In this document: piece after piece, positions 21,421 through 34,352 of the stretch
Position numbering within the stretch: the stretch's first letter is position 1
Layout of the letters: the number at the start of each line of letters is the position of its first letter
Origin: Lunularia cruciata
Lineage: Eukaryota > Streptophyta > Marchantiopsida > Lunulariales > Lunulariaceae
NCBI GenBank assembly: GCA_948567375.1
Contig: OX419761.1
Coordinates: 60,363,089 to 60,427,088 of the forward strand
Direction of reading: 5' to 3'
DNA length: 64,000 nt
The notes under the pieces: generated by a model
Databases searched by the model: none
Told to the model about the DNA's origin: nothing
Seen by the model: the letters and a program-made list of their open reading frames with translations, nothing else
Program-made: the position numbers and the translations under genes

Positions 21421-22600
21421 AAATGTGAGCGTCCCCGCGAACATAGACCTCGGGTGTCTTAGAAACTTCCAAGTCTATGGTCCAATATCTCCAAACTCTC
21501 CACCCGTTTACTCGAGTGGCAAAAGGATTACCTTCCAAATCGACGAGTTGCATGGATCCATTTTTGTAAAGATGACGAACTTGATAGGGACCCATCCATC
21601 TCAAATGCAACTTGCCTGGAAAAAATATTCGGCGATTGTCATATAACAAAACCAAATCCCCTTCTCGTACAGTCACAGGCTTGATTCTCTGATCGTGCCT
21701 GACTTTCCTTTGTGCTTGTACTTCTTTTGTGGTTTGCATTGCATTGTCTCTTTTCTCTTCTAACCACATCAGTTGATGAATCCGAAGATCCTGACTTTCC
21801 TCTTCTGACATTCGTTCTTCGCACAGGACTCGATAAGTCGGAACTTCAAATTCAACTGGCAGTATGGGATGCAAGCCATATGTCAAGAAGTATGGGGTTT
21901 GTTTGTTTGTAATCTTCTCTGTCATCCGATAGGCCCATAACGCGGCTGGTAATTTTGTATCCCAATCATAGGCATAATTGACAGTCACCTTATTCAAAAT
22001 TTTACAAAGTAACCCATTCGCTTTTTCCGTTAAGCCATTCGCTTTTGGGTTATAAGGAGTCATCTTCCGATGTTTAATCTGAAAATACTTGGTTAACTCC
22101 TCCATTACAGAGTTCAAAAAATGTGTTCCTCGGTCATTGACCAATTCCAGAGGACACCCATATCGGGAGATGATGTTTTGAAAGAAAAATTCCGCCACAG
22201 TTTTAGCATCATCTCTGCGAGTTGCTTCCGCTTCAACCATCTTGGTAGCGTAATCAGTGCAAACCAAAATATAGCGCTTTCTTGTGACTCGGGTCACTGG
22301 TTGAATGGGACCTACAAAATCAATCCCCCATTTCTCAAAGGGAGCCAAAGGCAAAATTGGTTTCAAAGGCCATTGAGAAGTGGCCGTCGGCTTCCCCGTT
22401 CTCTGACACGCATCACAGCTTTGAATATGAGCATGTACATCTTTGTACATTGTAGGCCACCAATACCCTACCAAAAGAATTTTCTTTACAGTATTCTTCA
22501 GAGCATAGTGTCCTCCTGATGCCTCGGAGTGTAAAGATTCAATTACTCCTCCTACTTTGTACGACTCCAAACATCGCCAAAGTACTTCGTCTTCGCCCAT
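21419..22600 (-). pseudogene. int: Element B integrase (nearly intact)
   Basis: Open from 22888 to 21419 without interruption (489 codons including the RNase H end). HHCC: HSEASGGHYALKNTVKKIL, then CDACQRTGKPT. Catalytic residues: Asp in GIDFVGPIQP (near 22320), Asp in VNDRGTHFLN (near 22134), Glu in NGLTEKANGLL (near 22026). C-terminal DNA-binding tail with LLYDNRRIFFPGKLHLRWMG and NGWRVWRYW, ending GDAHI-stop. No chromodomain. It shares its frame with RNase H, as part of one Pol. This domain itself shows no inactivating change. Confidence 0.93.
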
Positions 22601-24105
22601 CTTAAATAAAATGTTGTGTTTAAGCTGGTACGGCCCCATTTTCTGGAGAAAGACTGCCCGCTGTTCCGGATCCATCCCCTCAGGACAATGGAGAGTATTC
22701 AGATAATTATATTCATCTGCATACCTCGTACTTCTCATTGCTGATAAGTGATACAACTCTTCGTTAGGGAACCGATTGTCAATTTCCCACTCCTGGTCTT
22801 GAGTGTCTAACCTGGACAAGAAGTCCGCATTCGAATGCGAAGCTCCCTTCCTCACTTGTACAATATACGCGAATTCTTGTAATAACAAGATCCATCTTGC
22901 AATTCATCCCGATAAATCTGCCTTCTTGACCAGATGTTGCAATGCATAATGGTCAACATAGAAGACAAACTCATACCCCAACAAATAATGCCGAAATTTC
23001 TTGCATGCATACACCATTCCGAGTGCTTCTCTTTCAGTCGTCGAATAATTCTTTTCAGAAACTGAAAGTTGTCGGCTGGCATAATACACCGGGTATTCTT
23101 TCTTCTTCTCGTCCTTCTGACTTAAGACAACCCCAATGGCCATGGACGAAGTGTCCACATACACATGAAAAGGGACGTCCCAATTCGGGGCCCTCATGAC
23201 TGGTGCTTCAACCAGTTTCTTCTTCAACACTTGGAAGGCTTCTTCTTGATGTGCTTCCCACAGATAGTCTTTGGATTTCTTCAGAAGCTTTGTAAGTGGT
23301 GCAGCAAGCACTGCATAGTTTGACATGAGGCGTCTGTAATATCCGACATGTCCCAAGAAGGCTCTCAGCTCCCGAATGTTCTTCGGGGATTCCAAAGCTG
23401 TGATTATTTTAACCTTCTCAACATCGACTTCAATACCTCGGCTTGACACCCGATGCCCCAAAAGAATTCCCTCCTTCATTGCGAAGAAGCATTTCTCCGG
23501 GTGTAATGACAAGCCGGCAAAACGACACCTTTCAAACGTTTGGCAAAGATAATCTCTATGTACATCCCGTCGTCCAAACACACAAAAGTCATCAATAAAA
23601 ACTTTGACAAATTTGCACAGGAAATCTTTGAAGATCAAATTCATCATCCGCTGGAAAGTGCGGGAGCATTACACAACCCAAAGGGCATTTGATTGTAAGC
23701 GAAAGTGCCCCAATCGGTCGTGAATGTAGTTTTATCCTTGTCTTCTTCTCGAATGGATACTTGATTGTACCTTGAAAATCCATCGAGAAAACTATAGCAA
23801 GGATGCCCAGCTACCTGATCTAAGATTGTATCGGTAAAAGGCAAGGGATGATGATCTTTCCTTGTGACTGCGTTCAATTTTTGGAAGTCTTGGCACACTC
23901 GGATCTTCCCTGTTTTCTTCTTCGAGACAATGACAATGGGGGAGACCCATTCATTGCTTAAGACAAGGAAGATGATTCCGGCCCCTAAGTACTTGTTGAT
24001 TTCATCTTTTACCAAGAGCAAGTACTTCGGGTTCAGGCGGTATTGTCGCTGCCGAACCGGAACTGCACCTTCAATCAAATCAATCCGGTGTTCTCCAAAT
24101 TCTCA
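22601..24105 (-). pseudogene. pol: Element B reverse transcriptase and RNase H
   Basis: RT blocks WVSPIVIVSKKKTGKIRVCQDF, DGFSRYNQVSI, MPFGLCNAPA and FIDDF (Asp pair at 23593-23588), then LGHVGYYRRL. RNase H has Asp in VYVDTSS, Glu in EREALGM, Asp in FYVDHYAL and Asp in NADFLSRL. Defects: TGA at 24105-24103 (IP-stop-EFG; A has IPQEFG), a one-base loss in the codons after NAPA near 23667 that shifts the frame, and TGA at 22906-22904 in LSG-stop-IARW. Confidence 0.92.
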
Positions 24106-24299
24106 TGGAATACCCGGCATTTGATCAATCGACCAGGCGAATACATCCTGGAATTCTATAAACAGGGCAGTGTATCCTGCCAACTCCTCCGAAGTAATTG
24201 TCTTCGAGATTTTTAAAATTTTTCCTTCAGTGAGTAACACCTCTTGACAGTCATCGGGGTTGATGACTCCTTCAACGTGGCTTACTCGGCTTATCCCGA

Positions 24300-24960
24300 G
24301 GTGAGCGGCCATCAAACCCCCTCCCTCCAAGTCAGGTTCACCCGAGGCGAGGTCATATGGATCTTCGTCGTCAGCCTCTACCTCGTAGCATTCCAAGTAA
24401 TTAACTTGGACTTCTTCTTCGGATTCGTCTGAAGACGAAGACAATGAATCTCCGGACTCGTCCTCTTCTTCTGACGAACTTGTTTCCCTGAGATGGGGAA
24501 CCTTCGTCCAACTCACAGTCACCAGCTTCTGATCCTCGGACGAAATGTCCTTGAATCTTAACTTCTGCTGATGCCAATCCACTACAACTTGGGCACTATA
24601 CAACCAGGGTCTGCCGATCAACAGAGGGTAACCAGTTTTTGTCACTGGCCGCAACACGATGTAATTCAACTTGAAGGGTACCCCTCCAATAATCGTGGTA
24701 ATGTTCGACAACATGCCCAAGGGCCGTCTCCTGGTTTGATATGCAAACTTCAAAACTCGGGATGTTGGTTCAAACGTATGATACCCGAGTCGATTCGTAG
24801 TATCTTCAGTCATGACATTCACACCGGACCCAGAGTCAATGGGTATCGATGTGATCATGCAACCTGCAATCTCCGCGTCTACCTCGGGAGATCCCAAATC
24901 TTCTTGTTCAATATGATAGATAGCAGGCAGGTCCTTCTTTGACATCGACCTCACCTTCTT
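24300..24960 (-). pseudogene. pro: Element B aspartic protease and acidic linker
   Basis: Inside a 571-codon open frame (25818-24103) that also holds two zinc knuckles. The catalytic motif is IDSGSGVNVM, Asp near 24837, with LLIGRPWLYSAQVVVDW further on. The acidic linker (SSSDESEEEVQVNYLECYEVEADDEDP) leads to RT. The protease coding itself is intact. Confidence 0.9.
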
Positions 24961-27374
24961 GAGGGCCAAATTAAGCTGTCTCTTGTACAGCTTGTTATCT
25001 TCCCACAATTGCTTAAATGTAACATTGGCATTTGTGGTGGCCAAGTCGGCTACAATATCATATTGGGGAACTCCTCCCAATTTGACCGTCTTTGTCTTTG
25101 GCTTTGAGTCCGAGGACTCTCCATGCTCCCTCTTGACTTTGGGACGCTTCAAAATGGTGACGGGCTTGCTGATGGCCTTAACCCGAGCTTCCTCGGGTTG
25201 GCCTACCTCGGCTTGAATCAGACCCTTTACTTTGGATCGGATGTCCGCCGGAAAAATTGGAGACTTTGTCTTCGTCTCTTCTTCCAAACTCAGTTCCCGA
25301 GTCCTAAGTAATGCCTCCGTTAATTCTTTCTGCAAGGCTTTAGCTTTAGCTTTTGCAAGGATCTTTTCCTCCTTGGCCGAAAGAATTGCTTTTGGGCGCT
25401 GTCTCTTCGCCTTTTGAGAAGACGACGAGGTCGTACTCAGTTCTTCGGTATCACGCTTCTTCTTGGTGGAGCGTGTCTCAACTTTCAAAATTTCAAGGTC
25501 TGGCCATTCTCCTTCTGAGACCGGACTCACTTCGTGAGGTCTTTCTTCCTCAAGAGTTATACAATTTACATTCGTATCCCCCTTCGGCTGAAGTGCTGCA
25601 CGCTCAGCGGGGGTCTGTACATATTTTACAAGAGGCTTTGGGTTCGGCGGGTGAGGGCATTGGTTGCCCGTATGCCCCAATCCTTTACAATTTCCACATA
25701 GGGGAACGTACTCAATTTGCCTTCTTGGCTCGAGACAATTTGGAGACCAATGTCCCATCGAGCCACAATTATAACAGGCTCTGGGCGCAACATTCTGAGG
25801 GCGATTTTGGTTGCTCATCGGTGGTCTTCATGCAGGAGCATTGGGGTTATACTCCCTGGGTCCAAACCTCGGACCTTGATACGATGTGCTCGCTTGAGGC
25901 TGTACCTCCTGAGTTTGATACACCGCCTCTTCGTCATCGTCTTGGTTCCATCCCGGAACCCAATCAATTTGCTGCACCGGGAATGCATTACAAGTATTGC
26001 ATTCTGTGTTGGTGTGGCCGGATTTGCCACATGCGGTGCACCACACATTAGATCGTCCAAATGCTGGGGCCTTTCTTTGGTCCTTAGCCCCAATCATCTG
26101 GATCTTGAAATCCGAAAAATCCTTGATGAGGGCATCCAGCTTCATATCCGCCTTTGTACACTCTTGGCTGGTGGAGTCACTGGTTTCTTGCCTCCACATC
26201 TTCTGACTCGTCTTGGCTTTGATTCTTCTTTGGATTCCAAAGAAGAGCTTGAAGATGTAAAGGATTCGTCCGAAGAAGGGGAGGTACTGCGCGAAGCTCT
26301 TCTTCTGGGTTTCTTGCCCTTCTTCTCCCGATTTCTCCGGTTACCGGCAAAGTGAGAGTGGGCCGCTTCATAACGAGCGACATGTTTGAGTACTTTATCA
26401 AGGGAAGTTACGTTCCTCTCCCTGGCAAAGATTTGTATCTCTGGTGACAGGCCCCCGAGGAACCAAGTAATGGCTTGGGCATCGGAGTATCCCACCACCC
26501 CCGATTGCTTGGGAACTTGGTTCAATAATGCCATGAACCGCTCAGAGTAGTCTCTCAACTTCTCCTTCTTGCCCTGGTCCAAATCGTTTGGTGCCGTGAA
26601 GACACTTGTATCATAGTCAACCTCCCGAAATCATTCCAGGAAGTTGTTTCTCAAGTCTGCCCAGTCCGATGGTACAAACCCCTTCTGAGTCACATGAGTG
26701 TACCAGCTCCGAGCTTTCTTGCGAAGCAGACTTGGAAAAATTCTTAGTCAATCCGCCGAGTCATGCTCCTTGTTAGCAAAGGAGATGACTTCGAATTCTT
26801 CGATGAATTCATCGGGGTCTTTGTCTTGTTCCGTCCCCTTATACTTCTGATAGGCGTGTCGGGTGACAGGAAGCAAAGTCATCGTTCGATGCACTGGGAT
26901 CGGCTGAGGTAATGTAGAACTTGACGGAACGGAAGAATTGGCTAGAATTGACGCCGTGTTGTCAGCCCAGGGATTCCAATTCGTCAAATTCAATGCAGGG
27001 TCTTCTTCGATAATTTCTACTCTGAGAGGGTAGACTTCAACCCGAGTGGAAGATTCAGGATCAACACCTTCAATAGGTTCTTCCAAATTCCTTCGGGACA
27101 ACCGAGAAATCGTTCGTAGAAGATGTTGACACTCGTCTTCAGTAAGTGTGCCCGCTGTCTTTTCTCAAACAAAGGTCTTCAAGGAAACAACTTCCTTTAC
27201 AGCTTTAGGGGAAGTTGGTGTACTGGGCCGTAATGCATATGTTTGCCCACTCGATTCTTTCTTCTTCTTGGAAGAAGAGGGAGATGTGAAGTAGCCTTGC
27301 CAACCGCCTTTGCGTTTCTTGTGATCAAGTTCTCGCAGGGCTTCTTGCACTTCATGAAGGAGTTGAAACTCCAA
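24961..27374 (-). pseudogene. gag: Element B gag with three zinc knuckles
   Basis: The N-terminal part (from about 27374, MEFQLLHEVQEALRELDHKK) leads to a retrotransposon gag domain (YKGTEQDKDPDEFIEEFEV; ARSWYTHVTQKGF; LRDYSERFMALLNQVP; ITWFLGGLSPEIQIF). A basic, Ser-rich stretch follows, then knuckles at 26040-25999 (CTACGKSGHTNTEC), 25776-25735 (CYNCGSMGHWSPNC) and 25698-25657 (CGNCKGLGHTGNQC). Stops at 27167, 26750, near 26634 and near 25830, and a one-base deletion near 26152 (TACAAAGG; A has TACATAAGG), break it. The true start is uncertain because no copy here is intact. Confidence 0.88.
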
Positions 27375-27551
27375 CGCCTCTCGCTCAGTTTCGTCAACGA
27401 TGGATGGGACGTTTAGACGTTTGTCTTCTTCACGCTGAAGTGCTCGTCTTCAAGCTCTCTCTTCCCGTTGTTCTTTCAATCCAGACATTCATATTGCCTT
27501 CATACCCAGTGTTCAATTTGGCTTCGTATTCTTCCACTTCTGAGATTTGTA

Positions 27552-27569
27552 TCCCTGGCAGCGGCGCCA
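27552..27569 (-). other. Primer-binding site of B (tRNA-Asp type)
   Basis: The minus strand reads TGGCGCCGCTGCCAGGGA, 7 bases after the end of the 5' LTR. It matches the complement of the plant tRNA-Asp 3' end (TGGCGCCGTTGCCGGGGA) at 16 of 18 positions. tRNA-Asp priming is typical of Athila/Tat-like elements. Confidence 0.88.
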
Positions 27570-27576
27570 AAAATCA

Positions 27577-30500
27577 TGTGACAACCCGGCAAATATCACT
27601 TTTGCGGTAATTGGGTAAGTAAAGTTCGTTCCCGCAGAGATACGAGTCAGAAATGTCCAAATACAAAGTCAAACAGTAACATGTAGTTCTTCTTGAGTTC
27701 TTCTTTAGTCTCTCAGGTAGAAACCACACCCAGAAGAGAGTAACAAGCATTGACTCACAATCTTGTCACAAATTCACACTCCTTAATCACAACTCCATCA
27801 AATCTTTCCAAACAATCTTGATTGTGATGATTCAAGCTCTCCCGAAAACGGCACTTGACTGCAAAACGACTTCGCCTCAGAATTGTGTTCCACCCTTCCA
27901 CTGAAGGCACAACTTCCTCGATCAAAATTGCTTCACATCAACTTCGCACTGCACTCACAAATGTAGAATACTACCAACACTACAATTCCTCTCAGATCTG
28001 TCAAGGCATTGCTTTGATTGCACTTCACTCAGGATCAAACACACAGAATGAAGATCAAGGCTGTGGAATCCAACATCCAACAAACACTCTGATTTGCACT
28101 TCAAATTTCTCCAAACACTCACAAACACCAGTACAAAGTTGATACTCGGAATCAAGCTCAAGCGACGAGCACTGCTTCATAGCACTTCGCTTTATCTATT
28201 CTCAGAAATAATGAGCACTGAACAACAATTTCTTGCGAATGCCACTCTTAAATAGTGAACAAATCGACAGTTCTAACAACTATACCGTTTCTACAACAAC
28301 TGTCCTAACCTGCAGATCCGAAATGACAATGCACCTCTTCATATCTGCCCCTTCAAATCTCAAATCGGTTACTAATCCGATCCGATGTCTACTTCTTCCT
28401 CGGCTTTCAAACCCAAACCCAAAGTAATCTTACTTCCTACTATTCTGTCCTCGGGTTTCACATCTCCTACATCTTCTACTAGATCCAGCAATTCTCTTTC
28501 CTGATCTAAAATTGCACTAGCGGGTAATCTATCTAACTCCTCATCCTTTGACCCACTCTTCTCTAATGTCTCTGAGTGCAATTCCGAAGACATTTGGATC
28601 CCGATGTTATCTACTTCGGGTTTTGCTTTAACATCCTGCCGAAGCTTTTCTAACTCTATTCTCACTAAGTCTAATCTAATCGCGATATTGTCTTCTACTT
28701 CTAAGGTCTTCCTATCTACACGAGTTCTCAATTTAATCAACAAGGCAGTCAAATCTGTATCTTTCTCTTGTCTTTGCCTCGTCTCCTGCACCAACAACTT
28801 CAACTCGTGCAGACGCGCTTCTTCAATTCGAACGTTGGCCTCTGTACTTAACATTGCGTTTACCCTGAGGACTATCTCCTGCGATGGCTCCAATCTTGTC
28901 TTCCTTTCTCATTCCCGATCTACAAGCCATTCTTCTCTGTACATCGCCAATTCTTCTTCAAATTCGGCCTTCACCGCTTCCTTCTCTTTCTCCTTCTGTG
29001 CAACCTTCTCTTCCTGATTACAAAGTAAGTCTCGTAATCTCTCTTCTTCTCTATATCTCGCAGCCAACTCTTGCTGCCAAAGTTGCTTCTTCTCCTCCAT
29101 ACTCTCCATCACTCGATTGAGCTCTTGATCCTTCGATGCTACCCTCGCCATAGCATGGATGAGTTCGACTCTTGAATCAACAAACTGCTGCTTCAAGATT
29201 TCATGCTCCGCTACCTGTCTCTCCCTTGCAATGTCACTCTTCCTCGCAAGATCTTCTCGATAACTCACTTCTCTCTTCAGGTCTTTGAGTACCTGACTCC
29301 TCTCGACTGCTTCTGCTCGCAGTACTTCTCTCTCTTCCTCTCCTTGGGTTATACTCTTCTTTAACTCCGAGTTTTCTTCTTCCAATCTTGATAAGACCTG
29401 CAACACAGTTTTTACCTCTGGACAAGTAGACTGCATCTCCTTCTTCTTCTTCTCCATCTTCACCAACAGCGGGTATACTACCATCTGTAGGTAATCTACT
29501 CCATTACTGATACCTTCGTCCTCCCGCGGAGTGGTCTCTCTTCTTTCTTCGTGTTCTCCCGATACTCGCCTTCTTCTCTGGAGTCTTTGTATCGGAATTG
29601 ATGCCTCACTGCCCGAGCTTCCTTCTACCTCTTCCTTCACTCTACTCGGTCCCGCTTCACACTTCGCCTTACGTCTTGAGCGAATTCCTTGCTATACTGC
29701 AATCTTCTTCTCCTTGCACACTGGTACTTCATCTTCTAGCGCCGCATTGTCTTTGGTTTCTACCTCGGCTTGCATTTCTTCTCGTATTCTTCAGCCGCTG
29801 GTACCGATGTCATCTCTCCTCCTTCCTCACTATCACTGCTCGTATCTCCACTTTGCAATGTCAACTCAGGTTCCTCCTCACGGTCCGAGTCCTCCGTCTT
29901 GAGCTCGGCTTTGCCTTCTGAGTCTTCATCTTCCAACTCAATCACCACCATTCCTCGCCTCGGGTTATTTTTCTGCATTTTTCGAGGTTTCTTGTTTTCT
30001 TCGGCTTCTGCTTGCCGAGTTCTCTTCTTTGTCGGGGTACTTTTAATGACCTCCACGTTCTTCCCTATCTTCACGTAGTAATCGTCTGTGCTCCGGATTT
30101 GGAGAATGTATTGCTGCTCCTCCGTGTCGACTTCTCTTCTCAAATCAGGATGGAAATAAGACACCATTCGATTATGCTCCGCCACATTGAGCAGATTTAA
30201 CCTGAGGTAAAAATGGGCTGCAAATGGTATGATGTAGTGTGGAGGCGACTTATCCCGCAGATTCCACACCATTTGCCTCATTCTTCCGTGAAAGCACCTT
30301 GCCCAATTTATCGGTTCTCCTGCAAATAACTTGTGAAAGAACACCGCTTGGTGTTTCATCACATAGGTAGTTCTCTCCGGCTTCAAGAGGGCCATTAGTG
30401 CACTCACAATTCCTCTCCTCACTGGGTCCTTATAGCTCTCAACTTTATACCCATTCTTTGTCCTCTTCGACAAGAAGGCATCTCTCACCTCCTGCGTTTC

Positions 30501-31356
30501 TTGGGCTATCTCTCCTTTCCCCAAGAACGTGGCTCCTTGCTCCGAGCCTACCTCCTTCCCGAGTACAAGTCTCCAATCCGACTCTGTCTAGCGAGCCGGA
30601 TTTCCTCTCTTCCCTTCTTCCTTGGGACCATCGAGACATTTACTCTCGATGATTTCTGTCATGAATCCTGGAAACTTACGTTCCAGTTCCATGCCAGAAA
30701 AGTGATCTGAAGTCGGCTCAAGACTTTGATCCTCGCTTCTATATCTAATCTCCAAATTGCATGATTTCTCACTGCAAATTCAGAGTTCTTCTTCCCTCCT
30801 CCCATCTCTTCTGCTTTCTTTCGGTCTCTTAATTTCTCTCTCTCGACTTCTCCCTTATGCACTAACATGAGTCCAACTCTATTTCCCTTTCCCCGATCAC
30901 CTGCACGACGACTCCTCAACGGCAAAGGAAAATTGCTTGACATTTTGTCGTTGCAGTTTTGATTTTTATAGAGTTGCACTTCTTTGTCTTCCGTCGCTTT
31001 GAGTTTCTACCGAGAAATCACACCTCCGGCATGCACCTGTCACTGTCACCCCACCTTCGCGCGTATGAGCCGCCAATTTTGAAACGGCCCCTTCTTGAAT
31101 TTCTCGCCCCGACAAAAGGTTGTTAGACTGTCTTTGCCTCGGGTTGAGCTCCCCCCGAGCCGAAGACAATTTACTTCGTATTGTATGCTGACACGGCATT
31201 TCAGAGTACTTTGCCTTATGACCCAAAGTCACTTTACTGCGGGTTTCATCCCGAAGACAATTTTCTTTGTCTTCTTTGGCCATACAGGCGCAATCCAACT
31301 TCTCTATACACTTCTTCTCCTTTATTTTGGAAAAAACAAAAAATGTGGGCACCACA
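27577..31356 (-). repeat. 5' LTR of element B
   Basis: 3780 bp, same termini and contents as 17628-21407, with scattered substitutions and compensating small indels. Ends at the primer-binding site side with GGGTTGTCACA. If its TATA box is used, the genomic RNA begins near 30935 and reads through the LTR ORF before reaching gag. Confidence 0.97.
28372..30943 (-). pseudogene. LTR-embedded ORF in the 5' LTR of B
   Basis: Same protein as at 18423-20996 but more broken: a one-base loss near 30672 (CCTGGAAACTTACG against CCTGGAAAACTTACG), TAG in place of TGG near 30590, another one-base loss near 29782, and the TGA shared with the 3' LTR near 28908. The coiled-coil half is open (29640-28909), as is the tail (28893-28372). 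It differs from its sister in the position of most stops, so most damage came after insertion. Confidence 0.8.
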
Positions 31357-31573
31357 GCATTCAACCCAAAGTAAGGAAACTTCATCTCGGGGTGCTCAAC
31401 CCAAGGCAAGGACAATGTAACAACTTTCCTTTGGGGTTGGATATTCAAGAATATACCGCACAAACAAATGGCTAGCCTATGAGCGAGGGAAAATTGACAT
31501 TGATAAGAGCATGCAAAAGGTGTGATTTCTTGGTTGAAGCTCAAAATGAAGAAAGACTGAGGAGATATACCAC

Positions 31574-31580
31574 TATAAAA
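31574..31580 (+). promoter_or_regulatory. TATA box of solo LTR G
   Basis: TATAAAA in CCACTATAAAATTTGG, 21 bases before the ATG at 31601. Same place as in the other long LTRs. Confidence 0.6.
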
Positions 31581-31600
31581 TTTGGGATTGAGACAAAGAG

Positions 31601-34175
31601 ATGACAAGTAATTTCCCATCGCCATTAAGGAGTCATCTTGAGGGAGATTGGGGAAAAAGGATTGTAGTAAGAGACACACTTGTGCATCAAGAGGAGGTCA
31701 AGATCATTAGTCCGGGAGTCGGGCACAAGAATAATCACCAACCTAGAGTAGAGGAGAGTAAGATGGGAGGTGGAAAGAAGAACTCAGAATTTTTAGTGAG
31801 AAATCTTGCAGTTCAGAAGTTAGATGTGATCACAAGAATCAAATACCTGAGCAGGCTTCAGATCACATTTTTGGCATGGAATTGGAATTCGAGTTTTCTA
31901 GGCTTCAGGACCAAAATAGTAGAGAGTAAGTGTCTGGATGGACCCAAGGCAAAGGGTAAGAGAGGAAATACGGCTCCATGGACAAAGTCAGATTGGAGGT
32001 TAGTACTTGGAAGAGAGGCGGGTGAGGAGCAAGGAGCCACATTTTTAGGGAAAGGAGAGGTAGCTGAGGAAACCTAGGAAGTACAAGACACCTTTTCTTC
32101 AAAATGCACAAAGAATGGATATAAGGTTGAGAGTTATAAGGACCTATGAGGAGAGGCATCATAGGAGCAATGATGGCCATCTTTAAGCCGGAGCAAACCA
32201 CTTATATGATGAAATATCAAGCAATGTTTTTCCATAAGATGTTTGCAGGGGAACCAATCAATTGGTCAAAGTGCTTCCATCAGCTCATGAGACAAATGGT
32301 GTGGAATTTGCAGGATAAGTCACCTCCATACTACATTGTGCCATTTGTAATCCATTTTTACTTGGGATTGAATCTATTGAATATAGCGGAATGACACAAG
32401 ATGGTGTTGCACTTCCATCTTGACTTAAGGAGAGATGTTGATGCGGATGAGCAGCAATACATTCTTTAGATCAGAAGTAGTGACAAGTACTACACACAGA
32501 CAGGGCAGAGCATGAGATTGGTGGTGAATGCTCCAAAGTCAAAGAAGAGGAGTCAACCTGAAGAAGAAGTAGTGGCGACAAGACCACAGAGGACTAGGAA
32601 AGTGAACCTGAAGAAAGACCTGGTGGTAATAACGTCATCGAGAGAGGAATCAAAAGGAGAAGCCAAGTACAAGTCAGAAGACTTGAAGAGAGAAGAATCT
32701 AAACTCATGTTGTAGAGTGGTGAAGCAAGTAGTGAGAGTGAGGATAGAGTAGAGATGCAACCGGTACCAAAGGAAGAGAGAGGAAAGCTAGAGATGGTAG
32801 ACGAAGATAACTAGAAGGAAGAAGAAGAAGTTCCAAAGAAAGAGGAGAAGAAGGTTATCATTCAAAGATGTATCCAATCCAGAAGAAACATGACGTATGA
32901 GGTGGGGCCAAGATGAAGAAGAAAAATGGAAATTGAAAGTTTGGGGAGTGAGGAATCAATTCCAATTAGGTGACTTTGGCTGAGGAGAAGAGTGTCAAGC
33001 AAAGAAGAAGCAAAGAAGGAGAAAAGCCCACAAGCAAAAGGGAACCAAACCGGAGGAGTGAAGTATCTACGGGAGATTGTCTATCTGTTGCTGATGAAGC
33101 AGGAGGAGAAGAAGAAAGAAATGAAATCAGAGAATCTGGATGTAAAGATGGTGGTGCAAGTGTTGGTGCGGTTAGAAGAAGAGAACTTGTAATTGAAGGA
33201 GAGTATAACCTTGGGAGAGGAGCAAAAGGAGGTACTAAGAGTAGATGCAGTAGTCCAAAATCAGGTGATTGAGAATTTAAAGAGAAAATTAGGGAGTAGA
33301 GAGAGAATAATAGAGCAAAATGTCATAGCCATAGAAAGATAGATAGTTGAGTATGAAATCTTGAAATAGAAGTTTGCTGATTCTTGATTAGAAATCATCC
33401 ATGGTATGGCAAGGGTAGAAGAGAAGGAGCAAGAGCTCAATAGAGTGATGGAGAGTGTAGAAGAGAAGAAGCAGCTATGGCAAAGAGAATTAATAGTGAG
33501 GTACAAAGAAGAAGAAAGATTGAGGGAGTTACTTCATAATCTAGAAGAGAAGATAGTGCAGAAAGAGAAGGAGAAGGAGAATATGAAGGCAGAATTTGAG
33601 GCAGAGCTGGCAATGTACTGAGAAGATTGGCAAGCAGATTGAGAAGTGAGAGAAGAATGAGGCTTGAGCTGTTGAAGGAGATAGTAGTGAAGATGAATGC
33701 AATGTTGAGTACTGAAGCCATTGTAATAATTCAAGAAACGAGGTTGCATGAGTTAAGATTGTTGGTGCAGAAGACAAGGAGAATACATGCAAAGGATAAG
33801 GATTTGAATGCTCTATTGATTAGCCTTAAAACTTGTGTAAATAGGAAGATATTGGAAGTGGAAGATAATATCACAATTAGATTAGATTTAGTTTAGTTAG
33901 AAATAGATAAACTTTGGAAGGATGTAAGAGCAAAACCCAAAGTAAAAGAGACAGGAGTACAAATATCTTTGGAGTTGCCATTGGAGGTATTAGAGAAAGA
34001 TGGGTTGCATGGAGAAGATGTATTTAGATTGCACATGATGGGAATTGCAAACCTGGAAGAAGAAATGTTAAAATTGGTAGAAGAGTTAGTAGTTGGGAAA
34101 CCCGAGGAGAGAGTAGTATGTGAGGTTCCTCCAAGATTGGAAGCCAAGGAAGAAGTAGACATTGAATCGGAGTAG
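31601..34175 (+). pseudogene. LTR-embedded ORF of solo LTR G
   Basis: The ATG at 31601 (MTSNF) follows the TATA box; the stop is at 34173-34175. The conserved N-terminal domain (FLAWNWNSSFLGF; APWTKSDWRLVLG; MKYQAMFFHKMFAGEPINW; QMVWNLQDKSPPYY) is 31840-32400. The basic/acidic middle (32510-32930) differs strongly in sequence from A and B but keeps the composition. The coiled coil (33060-33850) keeps blocks such as EEKKQLWQREL and RYKEEERLRELL. Two frameshifts (near 32145 and 33620) and about a dozen stops; long decayed. Confidence 0.75.
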
Positions 34176-34352
34176 TAACAATTTTGGGATTTGAAGGGGC
34201 AAATATGAAGAGGTGCATTGTCATTTCAGATCTGCAAGTTGGTAAAGTTGTTGTAGAATGGTATAGTTGTTAGATAACTGCTAAAGAGCTCTACCTATTT
34301 AAAGGTGGCATTTGTAGTAGGTTGTTGTTCAATATTCATTATTCCTAAGAAC

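Larger units (their letters stand above)
17628..31356 (-). mobile_element. Element B: complete long-LTR Ty3/gypsy retrotransposon, 13.7 kb
   Basis: Two LTRs of exactly 3780 bp flank a 6.2-kb internal region with a tRNA-Asp-type primer site, gag, protease, RT, RNase H, integrase and polypurine tract, all on the minus strand. It is inserted in solo LTR G. Flanks are GCACA on the left and GCATT on the right, so the target duplication is imperfect. The LTRs are very similar, indicating the youngest long-LTR copy here. It still carries stops and at least two pol/gag frameshifts, so it is not autonomous now. The ~3.8-kb LTRs, each with an ORF, make up over half its length. Confidence 0.95.

Noticed and set aside
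27552..27569. tRNA-Asp gene fragment
   Set aside because: Only the 18 bases complementary to the tRNA 3' end, at the expected place after an LTR; it is a primer-binding site.
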